Assembly: GCA_964605235.1 (NCBI GenBank)
Contig: CAZSBB010000019.1
Coordinates: 1 to 64,000 of the forward strand
Source of the DNA: CAZSBB01 sp964605235
Lineage (GTDB): Bacteria; Planctomycetota; Phycisphaerae; Phycisphaerales; Phycisphaeraceae
Direction: 5' to 3'
DNA: 64,000 bases
Below the pieces are notes generated by a model. The model was not told the DNA's origin, ran no database searches, and was given only the letters and a program-made list of their open reading frames with translations. Positions 35,621 to 44,296 of the stretch are shown in pieces; the first letter of the stretch is position 1, and each line of letters begins with the position of its first letter. The translations under genes and the position numbers were made by a program.

Positions 35621-36697
35621 ATGAGCCGCATCGCCACCCCCAAGTACGAACGCGTCAAGCAGGACCTGATCAACCAGATCACCGACGGACGTTACCCCAT
35701 CGGCGGGCCTTTTCCCCCTGAAAGTGAGCTGCTGCAACGCTTTGACGTCAGCCGGCCGACGCTGGTGCGCTCGCTGCAGGAGCTGGTGCGCGAGGGCTAC
35801 CTCACCCGTCGGCAGGGGCAGGGCACGTTTGTCGCCGACTATCGACTCAAGCAGGAAAACCGCCGGCTGCCGCTGTTCGTCAGCGATTACACCGCCAAGC
35901 TCAGCGGCAGCGCCCGACAGGTGCTGTTGCGGATCCTCAGCGGCATCGAGGCGGCGCTGGGCGACCATCGCAGTCTGCTGAGCCTGCATCAGGCGCCGCA
36001 GGAAACGCTTGATGAGCCGACCCAGCGCCTGCTGACGGAGCTCAACCCCCGGGTGGCGTTGATTGTCGAATCCGACTTCAACCTGGAACTGGTGGAGACG
36101 CTCCGCGAAGCCGGCTGCCGGATCATCACGCTCAATCAGCCGACCACCAGCGATTGCGTCTACATCGACCAGCAGCACGGCGCCTATCTCGCCACCAAAC
36201 ATCTGCTGGCGCGCGGGTGTCGACGGATCGCCATGCTCAACGGCCCACTCGACGCCTACTGGGGCTTTGCCGCCCGGCAACGCGGCTACACCCAGGCGCT
36301 GGCGGAGTACGGCCTGGCGCCGGACTCGACCCTGGAACGCCAGGATGCCGATCCCATCGACGCCGAAGCCGGCCGGCGCATGATGGCGTCCCTGTTGCGC
36401 AGCGGGGTGGATTTCGACGGCGTGGTCGGCGCCAGCGATTCCAAAGCCATCGGCGCGATGTATGCCGCCCGTGAAGCCGGCCGACGCATCCCCGAGGACC
36501 TGAAAATCGTCGGCATCGACAACACCATCGCCGACCAGACCGACCCCGCCCTCTCCGCCGTGGACATGCCCTTCGAACAGGTCGGCAAGCAGGCAGCGCT
36601 GCGGGCGATGCAGTTGCTCGACACCCCGGCCGACCAACTGTCCCCCGCGCAAACCATTCTGCTGCAAACCTCCCTGGTTCGCCGCGCTTCGACGTGA
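35621..36697 (+). CDS. GntR-LacI-type (AraR-like) transcriptional regulator
   Basis: 358 residues. The N-terminal winged helix is GntR (KYERVKQDLINQITDGRYPI, FPPESELLQRFDVSRPTLVR, GYLTRRQGQGTFVAD). The C-terminal part is the LacI/periplasmic-binding sugar domain (RVALIVESDF, CVYIDQQHGAYLATKHLLAR, IAMLNGPLDAYWGFAARQRG, LKIVGIDNTIADQTDPALSA, VDMPFEQVGKQAA). Proteins with this pairing (AraR-like) bind sugar effectors and regulate polysaccharide genes. The ATG at 35621 is 22 bases after the operator, so self-regulation is likely. Confidence 0.92.
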   Translation: MSRIATPKYERVKQDLINQITDGRYPIGGPFPPESELLQRFDVSRPTLVRSLQELVREGYLTRRQGQGTFVADYRLKQENRRLPLFVSDYTAKLSGSARQVLLRILSGIEAALGDHRSLLSLHQAPQETLDEPTQRLLTELNPRVALIVESDFNLELVETLREAGCRIITLNQPTTSDCVYIDQQHGAYLATKHLLARGCRRIAMLNGPLDAYWGFAARQRGYTQALAEYGLAPDSTLERQDADPIDAEAGRRMMASLLRSGVDFDGVVGASDSKAIGAMYAAREAGRRIPEDLKIVGIDNTIADQTDPALSAVDMPFEQVGKQAALRAMQLLDTPADQLSPAQTILLQTSLVRRAST

Positions 36698-36741
36698 ACC
36701 CGACGCAGCGCGCTCGCACAGCCGACGCATAATCCACCGCG

Positions 36742-38829
36742 CTACGGCCACCGCTGCAGCAATTCCCTCGCTTCCCGTTCCAACTCCGCAAAGCCCGCCT
36801 GCTGCGCCAAGTCCAGCGCCTGCTGCGCGGATTGTCGCGCCCGGGTGACCTGCTCCTGCGCCGCTTCCGCGCGGGCGCGGGTCAGCAGGTAACGCGGCGC
36901 CCGCTGCCCGGTGAGCTGACAGGCATAATCCGCCAGCGTCAGCGCGTCGGGTTGGCCGGGGCGCACCAGTTCGGGATGCGCCAGCAGCAGCCGCGCCAGG
37001 CGGTCAAGCGTTTCCGGGGCGGGATGGTCGCCGCCGCTGCGGAGCGCCTGCCAGTAGCGCTGAGCGGCAGCGGGGAATTGCTGTTGGGTTTCGAGCACCA
37101 CGCCCCCGCGAAAATGCAGGTCGGCCGCCAGCGAAGGGTCGAGCTTGAGCGCCTGTGCCCAAGCTCCGAGCGCCTCGGCCGCGTGTCCCCGTTCCGCTGC
37201 GGCGATGCCCAGCAGCCGCAGCGCTGCGGGATTCGCAGGCCGCTGCGCCAGCGCGCTGCGCATCTGCTGCGCCAGCGCTGCATACAGCGTGCGGGCGCGC
37301 TCGGCTTGCCCCAGCGCACCACACGCCCGCGCCAATCCCAGCAGCACGCGCTCATCGTGCGGAGCAAGGCCATACGCCGCCTCAAACTCCGGCAGCGCCG
37401 CCGCCGGTCGCCCCAGGTCCAGGAGCAGTGTCGCCAGATTCAAGCGCGGCTCCAACGCCGTGGGACTGGCCGCCACCGCCGCCTGACACTGCATGAAGGC
37501 TTCGTCAATGCGTCCCTGCTTTTGCAGGATCACCATCAGGTTGTTCGACGCCAGCCAGGTGTTGGGATACTTCGCCAGCACATCGCGCCACAGCGCTTCT
37601 TCCGTGATGTAAGTCAGGTTCAAACGCACCGTCCCCGCCGCCAGCAACAGCACCAGCACCGCGGCGACGCCGAACTGTCCGCGGGCCGGCAACAGCCGCG
37701 CCCCGGCAGACCTCAGCAGTGCGATCAGCAAGGCGATGAGCCACGGCAGCGCCAGATACACCATGTGATTGGCGACGAAGTAGTACCGCTGCCAGTAAAT
37801 ATTGAAGAACCCCAAAGCCGGCAGCATCGTCACCGAAAACGCCAGCAAGGCCGCCACCGGCCACCGCCCCTGTTGCTTGCGTGCCGTCCACGCCAACCCC
37901 AGCACCGCCAACACACCCGCCGGCCAAAGCCACGCGCGCCAGTCGCCTGCGTCAATCGTCCACAGCGGATACGCGAACGCCAGCTTCACCGGCCAAACGC
38001 TCGCCCCCACATACCACCACCACGCGCGCCCCGCGATCAACAATCGTTCGACCAAGCTGTAATGCCACTCGCCGCCGGCCGCCCCCACGTGCAGCTTTTC
38101 CAGATGCGCGGTGAACCAACCCATCCCCCCGCCCAGCAGCAGCCAGGGCAACATGAGCAGCGCCTGCCGCGCCAGCCCGCGTTTTTCGCTCGCCCACCAG
38201 CCGATCAACCAGACCACCGGCAGCACGCACGCCACCGTCTTGCTCAGCAGCGCCAGCGCGAACAACCCGGTCGCCAGCAGATACCCGCCCCACCACGCCC
38301 GGCGGCTGCGCTGCGATTCGCCGGCTTCATCCCCGATGCCGTGCAGTTTCAGCAGCGCGAGCAATGCCGCGAAAAACAGCAGGCCGCACAGCACATTCTT
38401 GCGTTCGGTGATCCACGCCACCGACTGCACGTTCAGCGGATGCAGGGCGAACACCAGCGTCGTCAGCAGGGCAGCGTGCCAGCGGAGTCGCCGGGCGCTC
38501 AGCAGCAGGAGCACGCAGGTGAGCAGGTGCAGCGCCACATTGGTCACGTGGTAGCCCAGCGGCTCAAAGCCCCACAGCCGCTGCTCGATCCAGAAGCTGG
38601 TGTGGACCAGCGGGTAGTACTGCGGCGTGGCGCTGGGCGTCAGCCAGATGTCGCGCAGCCCATGCTCGGCAGTCAGCAGCGGATTGGCGGTGACGTAATC
38701 ATCGTCATCCCACACGAACCCGGCGGGCAACAGCGCGGCATATGCAGCGCTGGTCAGCAGGAGCAGCAAGACGATCTGCCGCCCCAGCGGCCACGGCTCG
38801 GCGGCACAGGTGGAAGCGTTGCGCGTCAC
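36742..38829 (-). CDS. TMTC-like membrane protein with TPR C-terminus
   Basis: About 695 residues. The N-terminal two-thirds are hydrophobic, with around ten TM segments (VLLLLLTSAAYAALLPAG, VLLLLSARRL, LLFFAALLALLKL, and more). The first loop holds WDDDDYVTANPLL, the acidic motif of GT-C glycosyltransferases, and later YYPLVHTSFWIEQRLWG; this is the pattern of TMTC-type proteins. From about residue 420, tetratricopeptide-like repeats follow (NTWLASNNLMVILQKQGRID, ALEPRLNLATLLLDLGRPAA). It may transfer a sugar to protein outside the membrane, but the activity is inferred. The start is uncertain: GTG at 38829 or TTG at 38850, neither with a clear ribosome-binding site. Confidence 0.75.
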   Translation of the reverse strand: MTRNASTCAAEPWPLGRQIVLLLLLTSAAYAALLPAGFVWDDDDYVTANPLLTAEHGLRDIWLTPSATPQYYPLVHTSFWIEQRLWGFEPLGYHVTNVALHLLTCVLLLLSARRLRWHAALLTTLVFALHPLNVQSVAWITERKNVLCGLLFFAALLALLKLHGIGDEAGESQRSRRAWWGGYLLATGLFALALLSKTVACVLPVVWLIGWWASEKRGLARQALLMLPWLLLGGGMGWFTAHLEKLHVGAAGGEWHYSLVERLLIAGRAWWWYVGASVWPVKLAFAYPLWTIDAGDWRAWLWPAGVLAVLGLAWTARKQQGRWPVAALLAFSVTMLPALGFFNIYWQRYYFVANHMVYLALPWLIALLIALLRSAGARLLPARGQFGVAAVLVLLLAAGTVRLNLTYITEEALWRDVLAKYPNTWLASNNLMVILQKQGRIDEAFMQCQAAVAASPTALEPRLNLATLLLDLGRPAAALPEFEAAYGLAPHDERVLLGLARACGALGQAERARTLYAALAQQMRSALAQRPANPAALRLLGIAAAERGHAAEALGAWAQALKLDPSLAADLHFRGGVVLETQQQFPAAAQRYWQALRSGGDHPAPETLDRLARLLLAHPELVRPGQPDALTLADYACQLTGQRAPRYLLTRARAEAAQEQVTRARQSAQQALDLAQQAGFAELEREARELLQRWP

Positions 38830-38890
38830 GATGCGACTATTGTGCCACAAGCGCGAGCGCAGCGGCGCTAGCCGGCTATCTCAACCCCAG

Positions 38891-39008
38891 TTTCACCACC
38901 GAGGCACAGAGCACACAGAGGATGCTGCACAGAGAAATCCACCGGAAAGGAGGGATAGAGTTCGTCCTCCAGCTCTTCACTCCGTGCTCTCTGTGCCTCT
39001 GTGGTGAG
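38891..39008. repeat. Family B inverted repeat, copy 4
   Basis: Left arm TTTCACCACCGAGGCACAGA, right arm TCTGTGCCTCTGTGGTGAG. It lies between the alpha-galactosidase stop and the TMTC-like gene's start. Confidence 0.8.
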
Positions 39009-39023
39009 AATTGAGCTGATTGC

Positions 39024-41090
39024 CTAGACGTGAATCTCCAGCAGCCGACTGTCATGCCCCGGCAGCATTTCGTACACGCCGTGCGGGTTGGGCGTGAGTG
39101 AATGCTCATCCCAGAAATCAGTGATGCGCGCGGTGGATGACACGCCGAGCTGCTGCCAGGTCGCGCCGATCAGCGCTGGTTCGTTGGACCAGTTGAACAG
39201 GGCGACATGCTTGCGGATGCCGCGTTGGCGGGTGGGGCTGTCGCGGGGGTAGTCGACCATGAGCACGCGCGGGAAGGGCAGGCCGGTGAATGCGGCTTCG
39301 TCGAGCACTTGACAGGGGTAGCCGCGGTCGGGATGGCGCAGCACCCGGGCGTAGAAGTCGATGATGTCGGGGGGGAATTTTTCCAGCTCGCCGCCGAACT
39401 CCAGCAGGCCCTGGGTGATGAAGCACCAGTTGGCGCGGTGGATATTTTCCGCGCGGGTGCAGTTGGGGTCCCAGCCGAAGCTGTCCATGTTCATCAGGGC
39501 GAAGTCCCGGCCGGGGATCGCCAGCGCCTGCAGCGCCCAGCGATTGGCGTCGACATGACGCTGCCAGCAAGCCGGCGAAATGTCCGAGCCGAGGCGGTAG
39601 GCGTCACAAGTGAGGGACAGGTGAGGATCGCCCAGTGACATGGCGATGCAGGTTTCGAAGAAGCCATCGGGGCCGACGAGCTGGCGGATTCGGCCGTAGT
39701 ACCACTCGCGCCATTGGCGCCCGGTGCCGGAGCGGTAGCGCGCCAGATCGCTGTCGAACATCTGGCTCTGGAAGTCGAGCTTGCAGCCGGCAAAACCCCA
39801 GGTGACAAACAGTGTGCGCAGGACGTGATCCGCCCACTGGCGGGCGGCAGGGACGGAGAGGTCGATGTAGCCGGATTTCCCGATGCGCAGCGGCTGACCA
39901 TCGTGGCCCGGCAGCACCCAGTCGGGATTTTCGGTCATCACCGCATCGTCGAGCAGGATCATGGGGCTCAGCCAGATGCCCGGTTGCAGGCCGAGTGCCG
40001 CCACTTCATCACGGTACGCCCGCATGCCTTGGGGAAACTTTTTCAAGTCCACATTCTGCTCGGGGTCGGGATAGAACCCGCCCATGGAAATCCAGTCGTG
40101 CCGCTGATAGCCCGAGTCGAGCAGGAAGTGGTGCGCCTGGGGCATGTGCTGGGCGATGACTTTCGCGCGGGCGATAAGCTGCTCGTGGTTGACGTTCATG
40201 TCCGGGCCATAGTTCCACGAACAGAAGCAGCCGCCGGTGCGCATGCGACTCTGCGGCCCACAGCGCTGGTGTCGCTCGGCGAACGCGCGCAGGTAGCCGG
40301 CCATGGCGTCCTGGGGATGGGTCTGCTGGAGCATCTGGTAGTAGGCGACGCCCAGCCGCACCTGCGCGCCGGCCGCGAGGGTGAGGTGCGCCGCGGCGAT
40401 GGGTTGGAGTTCGCTGTGATAGGTCGTCAGGCCGCGCCCGCTCATGTTCGACTCGCCGCGCAGGGTGGTGATGCGGCGCAGCGGCCCATCCGCCAGCGCC
40501 GCTTCGACCAGCCCCAGCGTGTAGTTTTCATCCGTGATGTACAACCAGGGGATCGGGTTGGCGTCGCCCCGGTTGAGCGTGCGCTGCTCGAAGGGAATCT
40601 GCCGCACGTAGGGATACTCGCCGCGCGACACGGGAAAGTCCTCGGTGCGCAGGTTATTGCTGTGGGCGTAGCGCAGGTGCGCGTTGTCCGTCCACACCAG
40701 CAGCTTGCCGGCAGCATCCAACACACCCTCGCGCGGCGTCGGCAGCGTGACGTCCTGCTCAGCGCGCAGCAGACGCTCAACCGTCAAGCTGCAGTTCGCG
40801 GCATCGAACGTAAACGTCACCGTTTCCACCACCGGCAGCCCGGCATAGCGCAGCGTGAGCACCCGCTGCGCACCACGCTGCTCAACCGCGCCCACCGGCT
40901 CACCCAACAGGTCGCCCAGCGCGAAACGCTGCTGGCGCCAGCCAATGGTCTGATCGTTCGCCGGCGCGGTCAGCGACCAACATCCGTCGGCGATGACCCA
41001 TTCAACCGTCAACGGCGGCGCGGCAACCGTGGCGACCGTTTCACTTGCCGACGCCGGGACACTGGTGGCTAGCGTGCTGGATGTGCTCAT
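39024..41090 (-). CDS. Alpha-galactosidase (GH36-type, melibiase clan)
   Basis: 688 residues. An N-terminal beta supersandwich occupies about 1-290. The TIM barrel carries FLLDSGYQ, QPGIWLSPMILLDD, GFAGCKLDFQSQMFD with the expected catalytic Asp in KLDF, and CDAYRLGSDISPACWQ with the likely acid/base Asp in GSDIS. A beta C-terminal domain follows (KHVALFNWSNEPALI). These are GH36/GH27 hallmarks. No signal peptide is visible. A 15-base palindrome (41095-41109) sits right before the ATG. Substrate might be any terminal alpha-galactoside. Confidence 0.85.
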   Translation of the reverse strand: MSTSSTLATSVPASASETVATVAAPPLTVEWVIADGCWSLTAPANDQTIGWRQQRFALGDLLGEPVGAVEQRGAQRVLTLRYAGLPVVETVTFTFDAANCSLTVERLLRAEQDVTLPTPREGVLDAAGKLLVWTDNAHLRYAHSNNLRTEDFPVSRGEYPYVRQIPFEQRTLNRGDANPIPWLYITDENYTLGLVEAALADGPLRRITTLRGESNMSGRGLTTYHSELQPIAAAHLTLAAGAQVRLGVAYYQMLQQTHPQDAMAGYLRAFAERHQRCGPQSRMRTGGCFCSWNYGPDMNVNHEQLIARAKVIAQHMPQAHHFLLDSGYQRHDWISMGGFYPDPEQNVDLKKFPQGMRAYRDEVAALGLQPGIWLSPMILLDDAVMTENPDWVLPGHDGQPLRIGKSGYIDLSVPAARQWADHVLRTLFVTWGFAGCKLDFQSQMFDSDLARYRSGTGRQWREWYYGRIRQLVGPDGFFETCIAMSLGDPHLSLTCDAYRLGSDISPACWQRHVDANRWALQALAIPGRDFALMNMDSFGWDPNCTRAENIHRANWCFITQGLLEFGGELEKFPPDIIDFYARVLRHPDRGYPCQVLDEAAFTGLPFPRVLMVDYPRDSPTRQRGIRKHVALFNWSNEPALIGATWQQLGVSSTARITDFWDEHSLTPNPHGVYEMLPGHDSRLLEIHV

Positions 41091-41094
41091 GGTG

Positions 41095-41109
41095 TTGTTA
41101 TTTTAACAA
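41095..41109. promoter_or_regulatory. Palindrome upstream of the alpha-galactosidase
   Basis: TTGTTATTTTAACAA has 6-base arms around TTT. It lies 4 bases upstream of the alpha-galactosidase ATG (minus strand), a position where a repressor would block initiation. It resembles the TTGTA-type operator at 35582 only loosely. Confidence 0.5.
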
Positions 41110-41162
41110 ATACATGAAGCGTGCAAAATCAGCGAGGAATGGGCGGATTTTCAGGCAGCGGG

Positions 41163-42230
41163 TTAAGCCAAAGCGTCGGGTTCGCACAGCGGGCATTCGA
41201 TGCCGACGAGCATGCGATCGATGCTGGGGGCGTCTTTGAAACCCACGCCGGTGACGATGCAGACCACGCGTTGGTCGGGCGAGATTTCACCGGCTTGCAG
41301 CGCCTGCACGGCGCCCGCCAAGGCGACCGCGCCCGCCGGCTCGCAGAACACGCCGGCCGTGCGCGCCAGGCGCTGCTGCATCTGCCAGACGGCTTCGTCA
41401 GTCACGGCGTGGCCGGTGCCGCCGGTGGGTGTGCAGGCGGCAATCACCATATCGCCGTCGATGACGGTGGGCACCTGCAGGCCGGAGATGCGCGAGGTGC
41501 AGGTCACGGCACGGGCGGCGGTGTGCTGACGCAGCGGCGTGGCAATGGTGTCGTTGCCTTCGGGCTGCACGCAGTGGATCGCGGGGCTGTGCGGCAGGTC
41601 GCCGGTGCGCACCATATCCGCAAAACCACGGGCGATGGCGAGCGTCAACCCCCCACCGCCGGCGGGGACGAAGACATGCTCGACCGGCGCAGCGGCTTGC
41701 TGGACGATCTCATAGCTGATGGTCTGCACCCCCGCCATGCCGGCTGGGCTGTGGGTGTAGGCGCTGATCTGCAATTGCACGCCCGGCTGCTGCGCGCGGG
41801 CATTGAGCTGGGCGAACGTCGCGGCAGTGGCGGCGGCATCCAGGCCGAACCCGCGCACGCGGTAGACCTTCGCGCCGTAGAGCATCATCTGTTGCAACTT
41901 CTGCGGCGGCGCGGGTTCGACGGCAGCGATCTCGCAGGTGAGTCCCGCGGCTGCACAGTATGCCGCCAGCGCTGCCCCGGTGTTGCCGCTGCTGGTCGCC
42001 AGGCAGTGCGTCTGGCCATGCGCCAGCATGTCCGCGATGGCGGCGGCGGCGAAGCGATCCTTGTAGGAACCCGTGGGGTTGCCGGTTTCAAGCTTCAGCA
42101 GCAGATGCGGCAAACCCAGCTCCGCGCCCAGGCGCGGCACGGCCACCAGCGGCGTATCGCCCTCGCCCAGCGTGAGCTGATGCGCGGCCGGGGTGGTGCA
42201 GAAACGCGAAGTGAAGCGCCAGATGGTCAT
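41163..42230 (-). CDS. Threonine-synthase-like PLP enzyme (fold type II)
   Basis: 355 residues. The PLP lysine is in NPTGSYKDRFAAAAI and the phosphate cup is TSSGNTGAALAAY. Other markers are LGEGDTPLVAVPRLGAELG and VPAGGGGLTLAIARGFADM. These match the threonine synthase/cysteate synthase group; it lacks the long N-terminal domain of the ThrC type found in enterobacteria. It could be the sole threonine synthase or a relative acting on another phosphorylated substrate. It follows the SDR stop by 10 bases, so it is cotranscribed with the SDR and aspartoacylase-like genes. Confidence 0.82.
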   Translation of the reverse strand: MTIWRFTSRFCTTPAAHQLTLGEGDTPLVAVPRLGAELGLPHLLLKLETGNPTGSYKDRFAAAAIADMLAHGQTHCLATSSGNTGAALAAYCAAAGLTCEIAAVEPAPPQKLQQMMLYGAKVYRVRGFGLDAAATAATFAQLNARAQQPGVQLQISAYTHSPAGMAGVQTISYEIVQQAAAPVEHVFVPAGGGGLTLAIARGFADMVRTGDLPHSPAIHCVQPEGNDTIATPLRQHTAARAVTCTSRISGLQVPTVIDGDMVIAACTPTGGTGHAVTDEAVWQMQQRLARTAGVFCEPAGAVALAGAVQALQAGEISPDQRVVCIVTGVGFKDAPSIDRMLVGIECPLCEPDALA

Positions 42231-42240
42231 GGCTGAAGGC

Positions 42241-43071
42241 TCAATATTGCCCAGGGAACATGCGGTGTTTGAAGCTGTAGGGCGACAAGTTGTAGCTGAT
42301 GCCGCCGTCGGCGATGACGCTGACGCCGGTGATGAAAGTGGCGTCATCACTGGCGAGCATGGCGATGGTGCGGCCGACTTCCTCGGGGGTGCCCACCCGC
42401 GCCAGGGGCGTCATGTCGCGGCACCAGTCGAGCAGATCCTCATTGAGCTGGCGTCCCTCGGCGGAGGGATAGTCGTTGCTCATTTCGGTGTCGATCGCGC
42501 CGGGGTTGAGTGCGATGACGCGAATGCCCTGCCGACCGAAGGTGATCGCCTGCTCGTGGGTCAGCGCGTCCATCGCGCCCTTGGCGGCGATGTAGGGCGG
42601 GCAGACGCCGGCGGCGAGGCGCGACTGAATGCTGGAGATGTTGATGATGACGCCGCGCTGCTGCGCCGGGCCGGCCGGGGCGTTCTGCGCCATCGCGGCG
42701 GCCGCCCATTGGCTGAGGAACGCCGGGGCGGTGAGGCTGATGCGCAGGCATTTTTCCCAGTTTTCCAGCGTGACCTGGGGCATCGGTTCCAGCGCCCGCC
42801 AAGCAGCGTTGTTGACCAGCAGGTCGACGCGCCCGAAGCATTTGAGCGTGCGCGGGACCAGCGTTTGCAGATGATCCCAGTCGCCCAGATCACCGGCGAG
42901 GACGAGCGCCTGGCCGCCGGCGTCGCGTACGAGCTGGGCGGTGGCTTCGAGTCCAGCAGCGCTGCGGGCGCAGAGCGCCACGTCGTAGCCGCGCTTCGCC
43001 AGAGTTTGGGCGGTCGCCTGCCCGATGCCGCGCGACGCGCCGGTGAGCAAAGCGATTTTGCGGGTGGTCAT
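42241..43071 (-). CDS. Short-chain dehydrogenase/reductase
   Basis: 276 residues. TGASRGIGQATAQTLAKRG binds the cofactor, NNAA replaces the usual NNAG, and the catalytic set is intact: INISSIQ with Ser, PPYIAAKGAMDALTHEQ with Tyr and Lys. The C-terminus has VSVIADGGISY. GGAG precedes the ATG by 8 bases. It sits between a threonine-synthase-like and an aspartoacylase-like gene with gaps of 10 and 3 bases, so the three make one operon. Confidence 0.9.
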   Translation of the reverse strand: MTTRKIALLTGASRGIGQATAQTLAKRGYDVALCARSAAGLEATAQLVRDAGGQALVLAGDLGDWDHLQTLVPRTLKCFGRVDLLVNNAAWRALEPMPQVTLENWEKCLRISLTAPAFLSQWAAAAMAQNAPAGPAQQRGVIINISSIQSRLAAGVCPPYIAAKGAMDALTHEQAITFGRQGIRVIALNPGAIDTEMSNDYPSAEGRQLNEDLLDWCRDMTPLARVGTPEEVGRTIAMLASDDATFITGVSVIADGGISYNLSPYSFKHRMFPGQY

Positions 43072-43074
43072 GCG

Positions 43075-44001
43075 TTAATCTCCGGAGTTCCATTGCTCAT
43101 CGGTCGGCAGCACGGTCACCAGGCCGTCGCCCTGCTCGACTCGACACCCGACGCGCAGGCAAAGCACCAGTCCCGGCTGCTGGGCGTAAAGCGGTTCCAC
43201 GTGGTCGCCCAGCTCATCGGTGATCGTGCCGAGCAACTGGCCGGGGGTGACGCGCGCGCCCAGTTGCACTTGCGCCGTGAAGAAGCCGGCACACGGCGCG
43301 GGGTGCTGCACCTGCAGATGGCCGGCGGTGGCACCGGTTTGCTCGACGACGATGCGCCGGCGCGGGGTCGGCGCGGGTTGGTCGAGCATGTCCAGCGCCG
43401 CCATGACATTCAGACAGCCCTGAACGTAGTCGGCAATCGCGGCGGAACGCAACGGCCCAGGCCCGCCATGCTCGGCGTACAGCGCGGGAATGCCGGCGTC
43501 GCGCGCCACCGACAGCGTTCGGCCTTCGTAGTGCGCGGGTGTGCCCCAGACAATCGGCAAATTGAACGCCTGCGCCAGCGTTCGTTGCTGCGCGAGGATG
43601 GCCGGATCGCTGTGCAGCAGATAGCCCACCAATGGCAGCAGTTCGTACGCCTGGCCGCCGGTGTGCAGATCGATCAGCACGTCATGGCGACGAATCAGCT
43701 CGCTGACGGCATGGGCGATGCGCTCGGTGATGCTGCCGTCAGCGCGGCCGGGACAGGTGCGGGCGAGGTCCAGCCCGTCTTGAGCAGTACGTGTGCGACG
43801 TTCGAAAGCGGGACGATTCACCACCGGCGCGAGCGTGACCGCGCCCCGCAGTTGCGCCGCGTCGATGCGGGTCATCAACTGCCGCACCGCCGCCATGGGT
43901 TCATACTCATCGCCATGCACCCCGGCAATGATGAGCAGGCGCGGCCCGGGCGCGACGCCGGTGATGACCCGCTGACTGAGAATCTCGGCATCCATCGTCA
44001 T
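43075..44001 (-). CDS. Succinylglutamate desuccinylase/aspartoacylase family protein
   Basis: 308 residues. The zinc ligands are in IIAGVHGDEYEP (His and Glu) and LIDLHTGG (His); the catalytic Glu lies in LYAEHGGPG. The last third (VEQTGATAGHLQVQHPAPCA, GFFTAQVQLGARVTPGQLLG) is a lipoyl-like barrel as in many AstE/AspA relatives. These enzymes cut N-acyl groups from amino acids such as N-acetyl-aspartate or N-succinyl-glutamate. Start ATG at 44001 has GGAG 10 bases before; GTG at 44019 is an alternative. First gene of the operon with the SDR and threonine-synthase-like genes. Confidence 0.87.
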   Translation of the reverse strand: MTMDAEILSQRVITGVAPGPRLLIIAGVHGDEYEPMAAVRQLMTRIDAAQLRGAVTLAPVVNRPAFERRTRTAQDGLDLARTCPGRADGSITERIAHAVSELIRRHDVLIDLHTGGQAYELLPLVGYLLHSDPAILAQQRTLAQAFNLPIVWGTPAHYEGRTLSVARDAGIPALYAEHGGPGPLRSAAIADYVQGCLNVMAALDMLDQPAPTPRRRIVVEQTGATAGHLQVQHPAPCAGFFTAQVQLGARVTPGQLLGTITDELGDHVEPLYAQQPGLVLCLRVGCRVEQGDGLVTVLPTDEQWNSGD

Positions 44002-44169
44002 CCCCGCGTGCTCCAGCACTCGTTCCAGCCTCAGCGCCTGACCAATCGGCGGCAGGATGGAACATCATATGACGGACGACGCCTGCGACACCAGTACATG
44101 GAATGATCGGTTCACGCCAACGGAACCCGGATGACTATGACCAACCCAATGCGGTGACCCAATTGCTTA

Positions 44170-44257
44170 ACGAGCCGCGCGCGTGAGCAACGGTTGCTGC
44201 CTCCGCGTCAGGGCCCTGCGGCTGCGCCGCAACCCCTTGCTCACGCGCGGGGCTCGT
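44170..44257. repeat. Family A REP-like repeat, copy 4
   Basis: ACGAGCCGCGCGCGTGAGCA and ACCCCTTGCTCACGCGCGGG, with the CTGCGGCTGCGCCGC centre. Confidence 0.82.
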
Positions 44258-44296
44258 TCCGCACAGCAGCCGGAGGGCAAAGTAAACTGCCGCGCC

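Noticed and set aside
36832..38871. 679-codon plus-strand open frame
   Set aside because: Antisense to the TMTC-like gene; its translation is Arg/Gln/Pro-rich shadow sequence.
44183..44296. Upstream extension of the epimerase gene
   Set aside because: It runs through a family A repeat; the ATG at 44297 begins the Rossmann fold properly.
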